From positions 1-59,967 of the forward strand of contig JAILQE010000008.1 of the NCBI GenBank assembly GCA_024699125.1: a stretch of DNA of 59,967 nucleotides, in the 5' to 3' direction. Source of the stretch: Candidatus Saccharimonadota bacterium (GTDB lineage Bacteria; Patescibacteriota; Saccharimonadia; Saccharimonadales; Saccharimonadaceae). Under the pieces are notes generated by a model. It was not told the DNA's origin. It made no database searches and worked only from the letters and a program-made list of their open reading frames with translations. The translations under genes were made by a program, and so were the position numbers. This document shows, in pieces, positions 33,320-40,792 of this stretch (within the stretch, counting starts at the first letter, position 1; every line of letters begins with the position of its first letter).

Positions 33320-34624
33320 TTACTCGTAACGCAATGCGTCGATTGGGTTTTTCTTTGATGCCCTACGCGCAGGCAAGGTGCCGGCGAGGAAGGCGATGAA
33401 CATGATGATAAGTGCGATTGAAATCATCGTGAGCGGCTCAAAGACTGTTAATTGGAAGGTTGGGAAGTCCTTGAGGAAGGTTTCATGAGCCAAGATATTG
33501 GCGGCGTTGCCAGCGATGATGGAAGCAGCGATACCAAACACTGAGCCCCAGAAACCAAGCATGATAGCCTCGGCGGAGAAGCTAAGGAATACTTTGCCGT
33601 TGCTCATACCGAGGGCTTTATCAAGACCAATTTCGCGGGTGCGCTCTTGCACAGCCATAAACAAGGTGTTGATGATGCCGATAGATGCGGCAACAAGTGC
33701 GATTCCGCCAAAGATATTGAATACGATGAGAATTGCGTCAAAGAACACGCGAATCATACCAACTTCGTCATCTACGGACATGGCGGAGAGGCCAATTTCT
33801 TCGAGTTTTGTTTTGATCTCGTCGATTTTGTCTGGTTCCACATCGGCTACGGCTTGGAAGGTGTGATTGGCGCCTTCTGGCATGCCCTCAAAGTTGATCT
33901 CGTTGATGCGATTCCAAAGAGCAATATTGGCGCGGCTACCGCCCATAGCTAGAATGCCTGGGGCTTGGGTGCCGGCAATTTTGGCTTCTACGATGACTTG
34001 GCATTCGCTGCGGCGAGTCACGGTGTAGCACTTAAGGTTGCTTGGCACAGCGATTTTAATGGTTTGACCAACTGAATCGGCTGGATTCTCGTAGCCGAGG
34101 GCTTTAGCCATGTCTTCGGTTAAAGCAATTTCGTATGGTGCGTCGTCGCTAGTATCTGGAGCAACGCCAGCAGACATATCAATGTTGATGCCCGGCACAA
34201 TGGCGTTTAAGTTGATGCGATAACGTTTGTCGGTTTTGTCGCTAGTGGCGAAGTCGGCGGTAGCGCTAGGCAAAGCGTGGAAGGATTTCATGCCTTCAAG
34301 CGCGCGGGCCCGTTCTACTTGTTCGTCTTTGATATATGGCGAAGCGTTTGAAACATCTTTATCTTCGGTATATTCTTGGACGCCGCCGTTCCCCATCAAG
34401 GCTGCAAGCTGATCGTAGGTTTCGGTTGGCATCATTTCAAGATAGCCTTCGCCACCCATGTTTTCGATTTGTTTGTCGATAAAGTCGTTAACGCCGGCGT
34501 TGATGGCGGAGTTCAAAATGATAGTAAAGCTACCTACAAAGATAGCCAGAATGGTTAAAATGCTGCGGAGTTTGCTGCGCCAAAGGTTGGCGTTAGCATC
34601 GCGAAATACGTCGGTAACTTTCAT
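33320..34624 (-). CDS. ABC transporter permease, MacB/FtsX type
   Basis: 434 aa. One TM near the N-terminus (LRSILTILAIFVGSFTIIL, the typical FtsX opening), a large external domain to about residue 275 and three TM segments at the C-terminus ending LPARRASKKNPIDALRYE, the family's hallmark end. Its start overlaps the stop of the ATP-binding subunit by one base (TAATG). MacB-type pairs export peptides, lipoproteins or lipids or act as mechanotransmission devices; the cargo is unknown. Confidence 0.9.
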   Translation of the reverse strand: MKVTDVFRDANANLWRSKLRSILTILAIFVGSFTIILNSAINAGVNDFIDKQIENMGGEGYLEMMPTETYDQLAALMGNGGVQEYTEDKDVSNASPYIKDEQVERARALEGMKSFHALPSATADFATSDKTDKRYRINLNAIVPGINIDMSAGVAPDTSDDAPYEIALTEDMAKALGYENPADSVGQTIKIAVPSNLKCYTVTRRSECQVIVEAKIAGTQAPGILAMGGSRANIALWNRINEINFEGMPEGANHTFQAVADVEPDKIDEIKTKLEEIGLSAMSVDDEVGMIRVFFDAILIVFNIFGGIALVAASIGIINTLFMAVQERTREIGLDKALGMSNGKVFLSFSAEAIMLGFWGSVFGIAASIIAGNAANILAHETFLKDFPTFQLTVFEPLTMISIALIIMFIAFLAGTLPARRASKKNPIDALRYE

Positions 34625-35328
34625 TATCTAGCTCCTTTCTTCGTCTTTTCGTCTGCCACTACGGCGCCATCGGCAATACGGATTTGGCGTTTGCATTTGG
34701 CGGCGAGTTCTTCGTCGTGGGTAACGATGATAAGGGTAATTCCCTTGTCGCGGTTCAAGTCAAAGAGCAAGTTCTCGATTTTTTCGCCGGTGGCGGAGTC
34801 GAGGTTGCCGGTTGGCTCGTCAGCAAAGATAACCTTTGGATTATTGACGATGGCGCGAGCAATACAAACGCGTTGCTTTTGGCCACCTGAAAGGTCTTTG
34901 GCTTTGTTTTTAAATTTGTCGTCGAGCTCAACAACTTTCAGCGCTTCCATAGCGCGGCGTTTGCGCTCGCGGCGGCCGATGCCGGCGATCTTGAGCGGCA
35001 AAATTACGTTATTTAAAACCGTATCGTTGGCATTCATAAAGAAGCTTTGAAAAACGAAGCCGAATTCTTTATTGCGCAAACGGTTGAGCTTGCGGTTTTT
35101 GAGTTTGCTGGTGTTTTGGCCATTTAGATAAATATCACCTTTGGATGGTTGATCGAGTAGGGCGAGAAGATGCATCAAGGTAGATTTGCCGGAGCCCGAT
35201 TTGCCGATAATCGCAACTGATTCGCCGCTCTCGATGTCGATATTGACATTTTTCAAAGCTTCAAACACGGTGTCGCGTTTACCGTAAACCTTCTTTAGGT
35301 CTTTAGTTTGTAACAGTGAATTTTTCAT
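34624..35328 (-). CDS. ABC transporter ATP-binding protein, MacB/LolD type
   Basis: 234 aa. Walker A GKSGSGKST, signature LSGGQKQRVCIARA, Walker B VIFADEPTGNLDSATG and H-loop IIVTHDEEL are all intact; FADEPTGNLD is typical of the LolD/MacB branch. The start at 35328 is preferred over 35364 because TATAAT (35338-35343, minus) lies between them, 9 nt before the ATG. Partner of the permease downstream. Confidence 0.92.
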   Translation of the reverse strand: MKNSLLQTKDLKKVYGKRDTVFEALKNVNIDIESGESVAIIGKSGSGKSTLMHLLALLDQPSKGDIYLNGQNTSKLKNRKLNRLRNKEFGFVFQSFFMNANDTVLNNVILPLKIAGIGRRERKRRAMEALKVVELDDKFKNKAKDLSGGQKQRVCIARAIVNNPKVIFADEPTGNLDSATGEKIENLLFDLNRDKGITLIIVTHDEELAAKCKRQIRIADGAVVADEKTKKGAR

Positions 35329-35357
35329 AACTAATCTATTATAGCACACTTTATCTC

Positions 35358-35386
35358 TTGACAAATAAGCATAAGCACGTTATAAA
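35358..35386 (+). promoter_or_regulatory. Consensus promoter of the 35393 gene, leaderless
   Basis: TTGACA (35358-35363), 17-bp spacer, TATAAA (35381-35386), then exactly 6 nt to the ATG at 35393. This is the clearest case in the window because both hexamers are near consensus, and it leaves no space for a ribosome site. Confidence 0.75.
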
Positions 35387-35392
35387 TAAGGT

Positions 35393-35734
35393 ATGAGTAT
35401 ATACGATTTTAACTTAAAAGGTATGCGAAAGGCCTTTAAAGATTTTCGCAAAACTGCTTATGGCAAACTTATTTTCTTGGTTTCTTATATTGCACCACTC
35501 ATTTTATTTGTCGTTGGTACTTCCGTTACGCTTTATGGCGTGATTAATGTTAGTACTAATATCACAACCTACGGTTTGATTATCCTTGGTGCCTTCGTAT
35601 TATTCTTTATTGCCGCCAATGCTTTCTACTATGCTGAGGTTCGTCATTTCTGTGATCGCAATAAGGTTGCAAAGGCCACTACTAAAACTACTAAAAAAGT
35701 AGCCAAGAAGTCAGCAAAAAAAAGCAAAAAATAA
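35393..35734 (+). CDS. Two-TM protein with a Lys/Thr-rich tail; unknown
   Basis: 113 aa. An amphipathic basic start (KGMRKAFKDFRKTAYGK) is followed by two membrane segments (about residues 26-50 and 57-82) and a very basic tail (KATTKTTKKVAKKSAKKSKK). The tail resembles histone-H1-like Lys/Ala repeats and could bind nucleic acid or acidic lipid at the inner face. Both termini should be cytoplasmic. It has a consensus promoter 6 nt upstream and its own terminator. No family recognised. Confidence 0.65.
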   Translation: MSIYDFNLKGMRKAFKDFRKTAYGKLIFLVSYIAPLILFVVGTSVTLYGVINVSTNITTYGLIILGAFVLFFIAANAFYYAEVRHFCDRNKVAKATTKTTKKVAKKSAKKSKK

Positions 35735-35744
35735 TCCTCGAATT

Positions 35745-35773
35745 AAATCGCCCGCAAAAACGGGCGATTTTTT
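35745..35773. terminator. Bidirectional terminator between convergent genes
   Basis: AAATCGCCCG and CGGGCGATTT pair around CAAAAA; T-run on both strands. It serves the 35393 gene and the sortase-capA-hydrolase operon. Confidence 0.85.
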
Positions 35774-36614
35774 ATTCTCCAAGTACAAATTTTTCGATGC
35801 GGGTACCAAGTTCGGCAATGCGTTTATTATCGATTTTTTTGGTGAGGACCGTAACAATGAAATGGCGGTCGATTTCTGGGAATTCAAGGATGGCGGTGTC
35901 GTGATATATGTCCCAGGTTCTGCCACCCCAAGCCCACCCGACCTTATTATAGACTTTGACGCGGCTTGAAAAACCGCTCGGTAAGCCTTTGCGCCAGTCG
36001 TCGGTGGTGATTGGTTGATTCAGCATTGAATCTTTGATTTTTTCCACGGTCGCATCGCTAAAATTTGGGTGTTCGTAGTAGAGTTTCATGAGTCCTGTTA
36101 TGTCGTTGGCGTTTGAGACGATACTGGCAACATGGGTGTTTTTAAATCCCAATTCGTTTTCGACGATGTTTTGCAATGTTTTAGGCCCCATCTGGGTGTT
36201 CAAAGAATCGGCGCAGGGCGAATTTGATTCGCGGATGGCTAAATCTAGGCAGCGTAATTTGTCTTCACTCCATTCGCCGCGCTCGACCTTGCGATAACCT
36301 TCGTATACTACAAATAGTTTGTATAGTGACGCGATGTTATAGGGCTTTTCAGCATTTACGGAACCGACGGTCTTATTTAGATCTAAATCATATATCACGA
36401 TGCTTTTTTCGCCGCCTACCTCGCTCGCCCATTTGTCAATGAGTGGCTGAAAGGCGATTGACTCAATTTTTTCAATGTTGGTTGTGGTATTTAGGTTTGA
36501 TTCTCGGTTGATTAAGGCGAAAAGTGCTCCGTTCGCAAAAAGACACACTGCAAATCCTAGGCAGATAATACAGTCTACTATGGTCTGACTTTTATTAGGC
36601 GTTCGAGATACCAT
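35772..36614 (-). CDS. Membrane-anchored serine hydrolase, class A beta-lactamase-like
   Basis: 280 aa. An N-terminal membrane segment (about residues 12-34) anchors an external beta-lactamase2-type domain. The active-site SxxK is in IASLYKLFV near residue 95, the SxN-like segment in RESNSPCAD near 130 and a KxG triad in NKVGWAWG near 225. So it has the serine-acyl machinery of penicillin-recognising enzymes, but relatives include peptidoglycan-processing and esterase activities, and a resistance role should not be assumed. It overlaps the end of capA by 37 bp and is the last gene of the sortase operon, suggesting cell-surface work. Confidence 0.8.
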   Translation of the reverse strand: MVSRTPNKSQTIVDCIICLGFAVCLFANGALFALINRESNLNTTTNIEKIESIAFQPLIDKWASEVGGEKSIVIYDLDLNKTVGSVNAEKPYNIASLYKLFVVYEGYRKVERGEWSEDKLRCLDLAIRESNSPCADSLNTQMGPKTLQNIVENELGFKNTHVASIVSNANDITGLMKLYYEHPNFSDATVEKIKDSMLNQPITTDDWRKGLPSGFSSRVKVYNKVGWAWGGRTWDIYHDTAILEFPEIDRHFIVTVLTKKIDNKRIAELGTRIEKFVLGE

Positions 36615-38029
36615 TTAGCGGTTTCCTCGTCCATTAATTTAGTTTGCATTTCGCTTCCGTAAACGGTTGGGGCGATTTTGGTTTGCAAAATTTTGCCATC
36701 ATAGAAATAGTGGGCCAGAATCAAGCTTCTGGTGGTACCTGGCCACCAGACTTGGTCAAAGAAGAGATTGCCGAGGCCATAATATATGACGCCGTCGCCG
36801 TAACGCTCGAAGGTTTGAGGTTGGTGTGCGGAGGTTCCCACTACGATATCGGCGCCAAGGTCGATGAGGTGGCGGAAGAATCCGATTTGGTCGCCAGCTG
36901 ATGAGTTGGCATAGTCGCAGGCTGTGTTTTCATAAGTAAAGTCATAGTTGCTACATTCGTAGTATTGTATGTCGACAATCACTATGTCACCTTTTTCTTT
37001 GGCGGCGGCAATGTTGCGTGCGGCGTCTTCTTCGTAATACTGATTGGCGCCTGGGAGATCGTTGTAGGTGGCACCGCCAGTGGATTGGTTGTAAGCAAGC
37101 ATTGTGATTTTGGTGCCTTTCTCGGAAATTTCTAGCGGCTTCGCGGCTTCCATGGCGTTGCGTCCACCGCCCACAATCTGCATTCCTAAGTTTAAGTATT
37201 GTTCAACGGTTTTGGTGGCGGCGTCGTAGCCGCAGTCGCGGTTGTGATTGCCGGTAAGTTCTACAATGTCTAGGCCAATTGCGGTCAAAGTGTCAATAAA
37301 CTTCGGATTTGAGCAAATGTTACGAGCCCAGGCACCTTCTGAAAATGACGATTCGTTTGATGTGTGGGTCAGGTCAAAACTACCAAGGTAATCGCTGATA
37401 TTTTGGGCAAAATAAGTGGCGTCCATGCCGACGTTTTTAAGTTTTACATCCATGCCGCGCGAGAGGGCGGTAACGCCGGTTTGGGCAAAAGTTAATACGG
37501 TATCTTTTTCTGGGAAAGTTTTAGTAAAGGAGTCTTTTACGAGTGGTTCAATTTCTTTTTCGTATTTTTCGGAAGTAAAAATGATACTCCTAAAGACGGC
37601 GCCATTATTGAATTCGTCGAGGAAGTATTTATTATCGATGCTTAGAAGTTTTACGGTAGAATCGAGTTCCGATAATGGAATCAACTTGGTTTCGGGCGCG
37701 TAGATTTTTGCCGAATCGACAGAAGTTTCGGTGCTGTAAAAGTCGGTTACTGGTACATAGATTTCGTATAAGAAATGACCTTGCTCTTTGGCTGGCTTTT
37801 CGAATGTTTCGACGGCCGAGATGGTGACGTCTTTATCTAGATCGACTTCGTCGGTAAAAATGGATTTCAAATAATCGATTTCTTCTTCTTTTAGGGTTTC
37901 GTCGTAATAAACTACGCCAGGGATTCTAAAAATGCCGGTTTTGGTGAAGAATTGAATACCAAAAATCGTGCCGGTTGCGGTGACAGCTACGAGCAAGACG
38001 ATCAAAATGATAAATCGTGATTTTTTTAT
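36578..38029 (-). CDS. CapA/PgsA family metallophosphoesterase-like surface protein
   Basis: About 483 aa if translation begins at an ATA codon at 38029; a TTG at 38005 is the first conventional start. The ATA gives a normal N-terminus (basic KKSRF then a hydrophobic IILIVLLVAVTATG segment), follows AAGGAAGGGG and overlaps the sortase stop codon as ATAA, the geometry of an ATGA coupling. The C-terminal half is the PGA_cap domain: a TGNHNRD metal motif near residue 240 (from TTG) and VVGTSAHQPQ near 400, with YYGLGNLFFDQ afterwards. Relatives act in poly-gamma-glutamate capsule synthesis or as surface phosphoesterases. Between a sortase and a serine hydrolase, an envelope role is likely. Confidence 0.85.
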   Translation of the reverse strand: MKKSRFIILIVLLVAVTATGTIFGIQFFTKTGIFRIPGVVYYDETLKEEEIDYLKSIFTDEVDLDKDVTISAVETFEKPAKEQGHFLYEIYVPVTDFYSTETSVDSAKIYAPETKLIPLSELDSTVKLLSIDNKYFLDEFNNGAVFRSIIFTSEKYEKEIEPLVKDSFTKTFPEKDTVLTFAQTGVTALSRGMDVKLKNVGMDATYFAQNISDYLGSFDLTHTSNESSFSEGAWARNICSNPKFIDTLTAIGLDIVELTGNHNRDCGYDAATKTVEQYLNLGMQIVGGGRNAMEAAKPLEISEKGTKITMLAYNQSTGGATYNDLPGANQYYEEDAARNIAAAKEKGDIVIVDIQYYECSNYDFTYENTACDYANSSAGDQIGFFRHLIDLGADIVVGTSAHQPQTFERYGDGVIYYGLGNLFFDQVWWPGTTRSLILAHYFYDGKILQTKIAPTVYGSEMQTKLMDEETAKWYLERLIKVRP

Positions 38030-38526
38030 TCTCCCCCCTTCCTTACAGCCGTCACGATGAGACGGTGCGATGCGTCACCTTGTTCGTAGTATTCGCCGGA
38101 GCAGGTCATGATTTTGAGCACTGGGCGCTTGGTGTTGGCTAGTAGGCGCTCCATGTTGACGGCGGATTTTTCGATAGTCTCACTGCTGATAACGCGGTAG
38201 GTTTCGCCATTATAAATAATTTCGTCATCGGTTTTGACATTCGCTAGGTTTTTAAAAACGCCGGAAGCGTGACCGATCAGTAGAGTTTTATTAATATTTG
38301 TACTATAACTGCCAACTATGTCGATTGGAGTTTCCAATTTGCCCGATTCGACATTTAGCTTGGTGACTGGCGTATTTAAGCCAATACTTGAAATATTAAG
38401 ATTCTCTGGAATCTCGTAGCTTCTGGCTTCGGCGGCTGGTTGCAAGCCAATAATAAAGTAAACCGCAAAAAAGATAGCATAAAAAACCGCAATACAAACT
38501 TTGAAATCTGGTTTTTTAATCAACAC
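38026..38526 (-). CDS. Sortase
   Basis: 166 aa. N-terminal membrane segment (about residues 10-30) followed by a short sortase barrel. Catalytic His in LIGHASGVF, Cys in IMTCSG and Arg in ASHRLIVTA are all present, in order. It starts with GTG at 38526 after AAAGGAG; a TATAAT lies upstream in the divergent gap to 38577. Sortases join proteins to cell wall or to each other at an LPxTG-type signal. No such signal was found at the C-termini of the surface proteins in this window, so its substrates are elsewhere or use an unusual signal. First gene of the capA/serine-hydrolase operon. Confidence 0.9.
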   Translation of the reverse strand: MLIKKPDFKVCIAVFYAIFFAVYFIIGLQPAAEARSYEIPENLNISSIGLNTPVTKLNVESGKLETPIDIVGSYSTNINKTLLIGHASGVFKNLANVKTDDEIIYNGETYRVISSETIEKSAVNMERLLANTKRPVLKIMTCSGEYYEQGDASHRLIVTAVRKGGE

Positions 38527-38576
38527 TCCACTCCTTTTTAATCATTATAGCATAAGTATGATATAATTTTGGCAAG

Positions 38577-38909
38577 ATGTATCGTTTGTCAATTATCATC
38601 GACGAAATCTACTTGAAATATCTTTCTCCAGCCAAAAAGTTGGGGCTGACTTTGAATTTGGATTTTCCGGACACTACGATCAAAGTTGAAGATGGCGAGC
38701 GTATCAAAAATGATGTTGAAAAGTCGGTGCGCAAAATGGTTGATAAGAGTTACAAGGGCGATATTACGATTGCAGTGCGTAAAGGTAAAATTGTAATTAC
38801 CGATACTGGTACGGTTTTGTCAAAGGCGGCTTGCGCCTTGATTTCGAATGAACATATTAGTGTAAAATCACGTGTTGGTTTTGGAACAGAAGTTACAATT
38901 AGCTTCTAG
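38577..38909 (+). CDS. Orphan HATPase_c-like domain (degenerate histidine-kinase ATPase)
   Basis: 110 aa. The pattern follows the C-terminal half of a sensor kinase: a helix with ERIKNDVEKSVRKMVD where the N-box would be (the usual Asn ligands are not evident), a KGKIVITDTGTVLS strand-turn like the DxGxG box (second Gly missing), and the end VKSRVGFGTEVTISF which matches the S-x-G-x-GT-x3-x-F finish of these ATPases. There is no dimerisation domain, no phosphoacceptor His and no sensor region, so it cannot be an autonomous kinase. TATAAT ends 9 nt before the ATG. The stop overlaps that of the convergent peptidase gene by 4 bp. Confidence 0.5.
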   Translation: MYRLSIIIDEIYLKYLSPAKKLGLTLNLDFPDTTIKVEDGERIKNDVEKSVRKMVDKSYKGDITIAVRKGKIVITDTGTVLSKAACALISNEHISVKSRVGFGTEVTISF

Positions 38910-39451
38910 ACTCCAGGCTCAAAGCTTTTGAGCCTTTTTTCGTGCGCACGATAGTTCTTGTCGTGGCTGGCTACTTCGCGCCAAAAGTCTTTGGAGTGAT
39001 CCATGTGGTTTAGGTGGGCAAGTTCGTGGATAATTACGTAATCGCGCAGTGGCTCTGGCACTTGCATGAGGCCAATATTGAGCGAAATAGTGCGATTCGA
39101 TGAGCAGCTGCCCCAACGGGTGCCAGCATGTGAAAGACGGCATTTGTCGTATTTGTAACCATATAGTTTTGCAAAATATTCTAGGCGGTAAGGAAGGTAT
39201 TCGCGAGCCTGCTTTGCTAGCAGTTTTTTCTTGTAGTCGCGGGCACGTTGAGTTTCAGGGCTCTTCAAAGGCAACTTTTCGCGAATGTTGGCGCGATTTA
39301 TGTTTAAGAACCTTTTAATCAAAAAGTTGCTGGTGTATTGTGGCACAGACATCTGCAACCGTCCGGAAGTTGAGACGGAGAATTTGATGTTTTTAGACCA
39401 CGGGTTTTTGCGAACAATAACTTCGCCAAACTCTTTGTCAGAAATTAGCAT
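38906..39451 (-). CDS. YgjP-like zinc metallopeptidase (DUF45)
   Basis: 181 aa. The zinc site HELAHLNHMDHSKDFW near residue 140 (HExxH plus a downstream His) and the preceding RWGSCSS block are diagnostic of the YgjP/SprT-like group. No signal peptide, so cytoplasmic. Its biological substrate is unknown. Start ATG shares a base with the stop of the upstream kinase gene (TAATG). Confidence 0.88.
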   Translation of the reverse strand: MLISDKEFGEVIVRKNPWSKNIKFSVSTSGRLQMSVPQYTSNFLIKRFLNINRANIREKLPLKSPETQRARDYKKKLLAKQAREYLPYRLEYFAKLYGYKYDKCRLSHAGTRWGSCSSNRTISLNIGLMQVPEPLRDYVIIHELAHLNHMDHSKDFWREVASHDKNYRAHEKRLKSFEPGV

Positions 39452-39933
39452 TAAATTAGGCCGTTTAGAACGTGTTTGACTTGAGTGTCAAAAGTGTGTT
39501 TGCCAGAAAGAATGATTGGCATTTCGTCGTCTGATGGAGCCTCGAGCTTTGAGACTGCAGCTTCGTAAGCGGCTTTAGCTTCGCTAACGGTTTTGTAGCG
39601 GGCTTTGAGACGGGCGCGAATGGTGGCAATGTCGGTTTGAATCCAGATGGTGGACGTGAGATAGCCGGCGGCTTGCAAAATGTTGCGGACTTCTTCGCGG
39701 TCTTTTTCGGTGTCTAGGCAGCCTTCGATAAGGAGGGTTTGCCCGGTTTTAGCGATTTGCTCCATAAAAACGAGGATGATTTTGCGAGAAAGATGATACT
39801 TTGATTGGAGTTCATCTAGGTCGTAAAACGCCAAGTTAAATCGCTTAGCAAATTTTTTGCCAAATGTTGATTTGCCGCTACAAGGGGCACCAAACACAAG
39901 TAGCGCACGTGGTTGATTGTTATTACCTTCCAT
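39451..39933 (-). CDS. P-loop kinase of the AAA_33/shikimate-kinase-like type
   Basis: 160 aa from the ATG at 39933. Walker A GAPCSGKST near residue 15, then FYDLDELQSKY like the substrate-binding Asp of small kinases, and LLIEGCLD as the second acidic strand; a lid with ARLKARYK follows. It resembles zeta-toxin/AAA_33 or gluconate-kinase-like proteins of unknown substrate. TATAAT (39943-39948, minus) ends 9 nt before the ATG, so the longer frame from 39972 is rejected. Operon with the YgjP-like peptidase. Confidence 0.7.
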   Translation of the reverse strand: MEGNNNQPRALLVFGAPCSGKSTFGKKFAKRFNLAFYDLDELQSKYHLSRKIILVFMEQIAKTGQTLLIEGCLDTEKDREEVRNILQAAGYLTSTIWIQTDIATIRARLKARYKTVSEAKAAYEAAVSKLEAPSDDEMPIILSGKHTFDTQVKHVLNGLI

Positions 39934-39969
39934 AATGTCTTTATTATAGCATAGATAATTTAGAGTATA

Positions 39970-39998
39970 CAAAAAAAGACTCTCTTAAAGTCTTTTCG
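39970..39998 (-). terminator. Terminator of tRNA-Trp
   Basis: AAAGACT and AGTCTTT pair around a CTCTTAA loop; seven T follow on the minus strand. It begins at the base after the tRNA CCA. Confidence 0.75.
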
Positions 39999-40073
39999 TG
40001 GCAGGGGCGACAGGAATCGAACCCATATCTACGGTTTTGGAGACCGCTATACTAACCGTTGTACTACGCCCCT
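39999..40073 (-). tRNA. tRNA-Trp (CCA anticodon)
   Basis: 75 nt with encoded 3' CCA. Acceptor AGGGGCG/CGCCCCT, anticodon stem GCGGT/ACCGT with loop CTCCAAA (anticodon CCA). A TGA-decoding Trp anticodon (TCA) is not seen here, in line with TGA acting as stop. Confidence 0.93.
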
Positions 40074-40184
40074 ATTATGTTGAAATGAAACCATCTAAAC
40101 ACTCTTTTTCGGGTACGCTCAAGGGCGCTCGCCCGAGCTTATGCCCCTCAAAAGAGTATTTAGATGGTTTAATTGTAACATAAT
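40074..40184. repeat. 111-bp inverted repeat abutting the 5' end of tRNA-Trp
   Basis: Outer arms ATTATGTT (40074-40081) and AACATAAT (40177-40184); inner arms 40088-40108 and 40150-40170 are 21 bp with one mismatch; the GC-rich centre contains GGGC-GCTC-GCCC. On the minus strand TGTTACAAT at the far edge could be the -10 for the tRNA, making most of the repeat a structured tRNA leader. The repeat ends exactly at the mature tRNA 5' end. Confidence 0.8.
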
Positions 40185-40190
40185 AATGAT

Positions 40191-40217
40191 AAAAAAATAA
40201 GCCCCGGGGGGCTTATT
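40191..40217 (-). terminator. Terminator of rpmG
   Basis: AATAAGCCC and GGGCTTATT pair around a C/G-rich loop, seven T on the minus strand. Confidence 0.8.
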
Positions 40218-40427
40218 TTAGCGTTTCTTTTCCTTAACTTCGTTGCGGCCAAGGTTTTTCTTGGTTTCGGTAAATACTACGTGTTTTCTTAGAACTGGAT
40301 CATACTTCTTTAAACTAAGTTTATCAGGAGTATTCATAGTGTTCTTCTTGGTGTAGTAGGCACGAACACCAGATTCCTCTGAAACGAGGCCAACGAGTTT
40401 GCGCTTGGTATTATTCTTTTTTGCCAT
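40218..40427 (-). CDS. rpmG: 50S ribosomal protein L33, cysteine-free form
   Basis: 69 aa. The core [20 protein letters not shown] and [18 protein letters not shown] matches L33. The zinc-binding CxxC pairs are absent: SEES stands where the first CxxC is and YDPV where the second would start, so this is the C-minus paralogue type that needs no zinc. A basic, charged C-terminal tail (NEVKEKKR) extends it beyond the usual 50-55 aa. Monocistronic with a terminator. Confidence 0.9.
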   Translation of the reverse strand: MAKKNNTKRKLVGLVSEESGVRAYYTKKNTMNTPDKLSLKKYDPVLRKHVVFTETKKNLGRNEVKEKKR

Positions 40428-40475
40428 AATTCTTAGAATAATACCACAGATTATAAAAAAAGTAAAGAAAAAGAA

Positions 40476-40517
40476 AGAGACGCTCTTTAAAAAAGATAAT
40501 ATCGGGAGAGCGTCTCT
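40476..40517 (-). terminator. Terminator of the 52-aa gene
   Basis: AGAGACGCTCT (40476-40486) pairs perfectly with AGAGCGTCTCT (40507-40517); T-rich sequence follows on the minus strand. It accounts for much of the gap 40428-40543. Confidence 0.75.
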
Positions 40518-40543
40518 TATTTTCGATTCGGTGTTGTTAACTA

Positions 40544-40702
40544 TTAATGGATGCCAAAGTAAGAATAGACTTTATATACGTCGCCGCCAGGTACGTGGCC
40601 TTGCCCAACAATGCTTTTGATATAGGCATAAGCGTCAGCGTAGCCTTCTTTGCTTGTGGGGAAATATCGCGAAGTCCCCATTGTCTCGTCCTTGATAATC
40701 AT
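40544..40702 (-). CDS. 52-aa protein of unknown function
   Basis: Small gene in the otherwise empty stretch 40428-40792. It starts [16 protein letters not shown], continues with a helix-like [15 protein letters not shown] and ends [19 protein letters not shown] lies 9-10 nt upstream, a TACAAT -10 overlapping the palindrome TTCACA-TTGTA-TGTGAA (40755-40771) lies about 60 bp upstream, and a strong terminator follows, so this is a complete transcription unit. A neighbouring frame from the ATG one codon position earlier stops after 23 codons. Rich in Tyr and Gly; no signal peptide; no family recognised. Confidence 0.6.
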   Translation of the reverse strand: MIIKDETMGTSRYFPTSKEGYADAYAYIKSIVGQGHVPGGDVYKVYSYFGIH

Positions 40703-40792
40703 CCATGCAACACCTCCTTTCTATAATGTTCTATCGAAACCACACCCTTTCTTATTCACATTGTATGTGAATTTTTTCGTAGGCACATTTTA

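Noticed and set aside
35772-36614. Calling the serine hydrolase an antibiotic-resistance beta-lactamase
   Set aside because: Only the general SxxK/SxN/KxG layout is visible; its sortase-operon context favours an envelope function.
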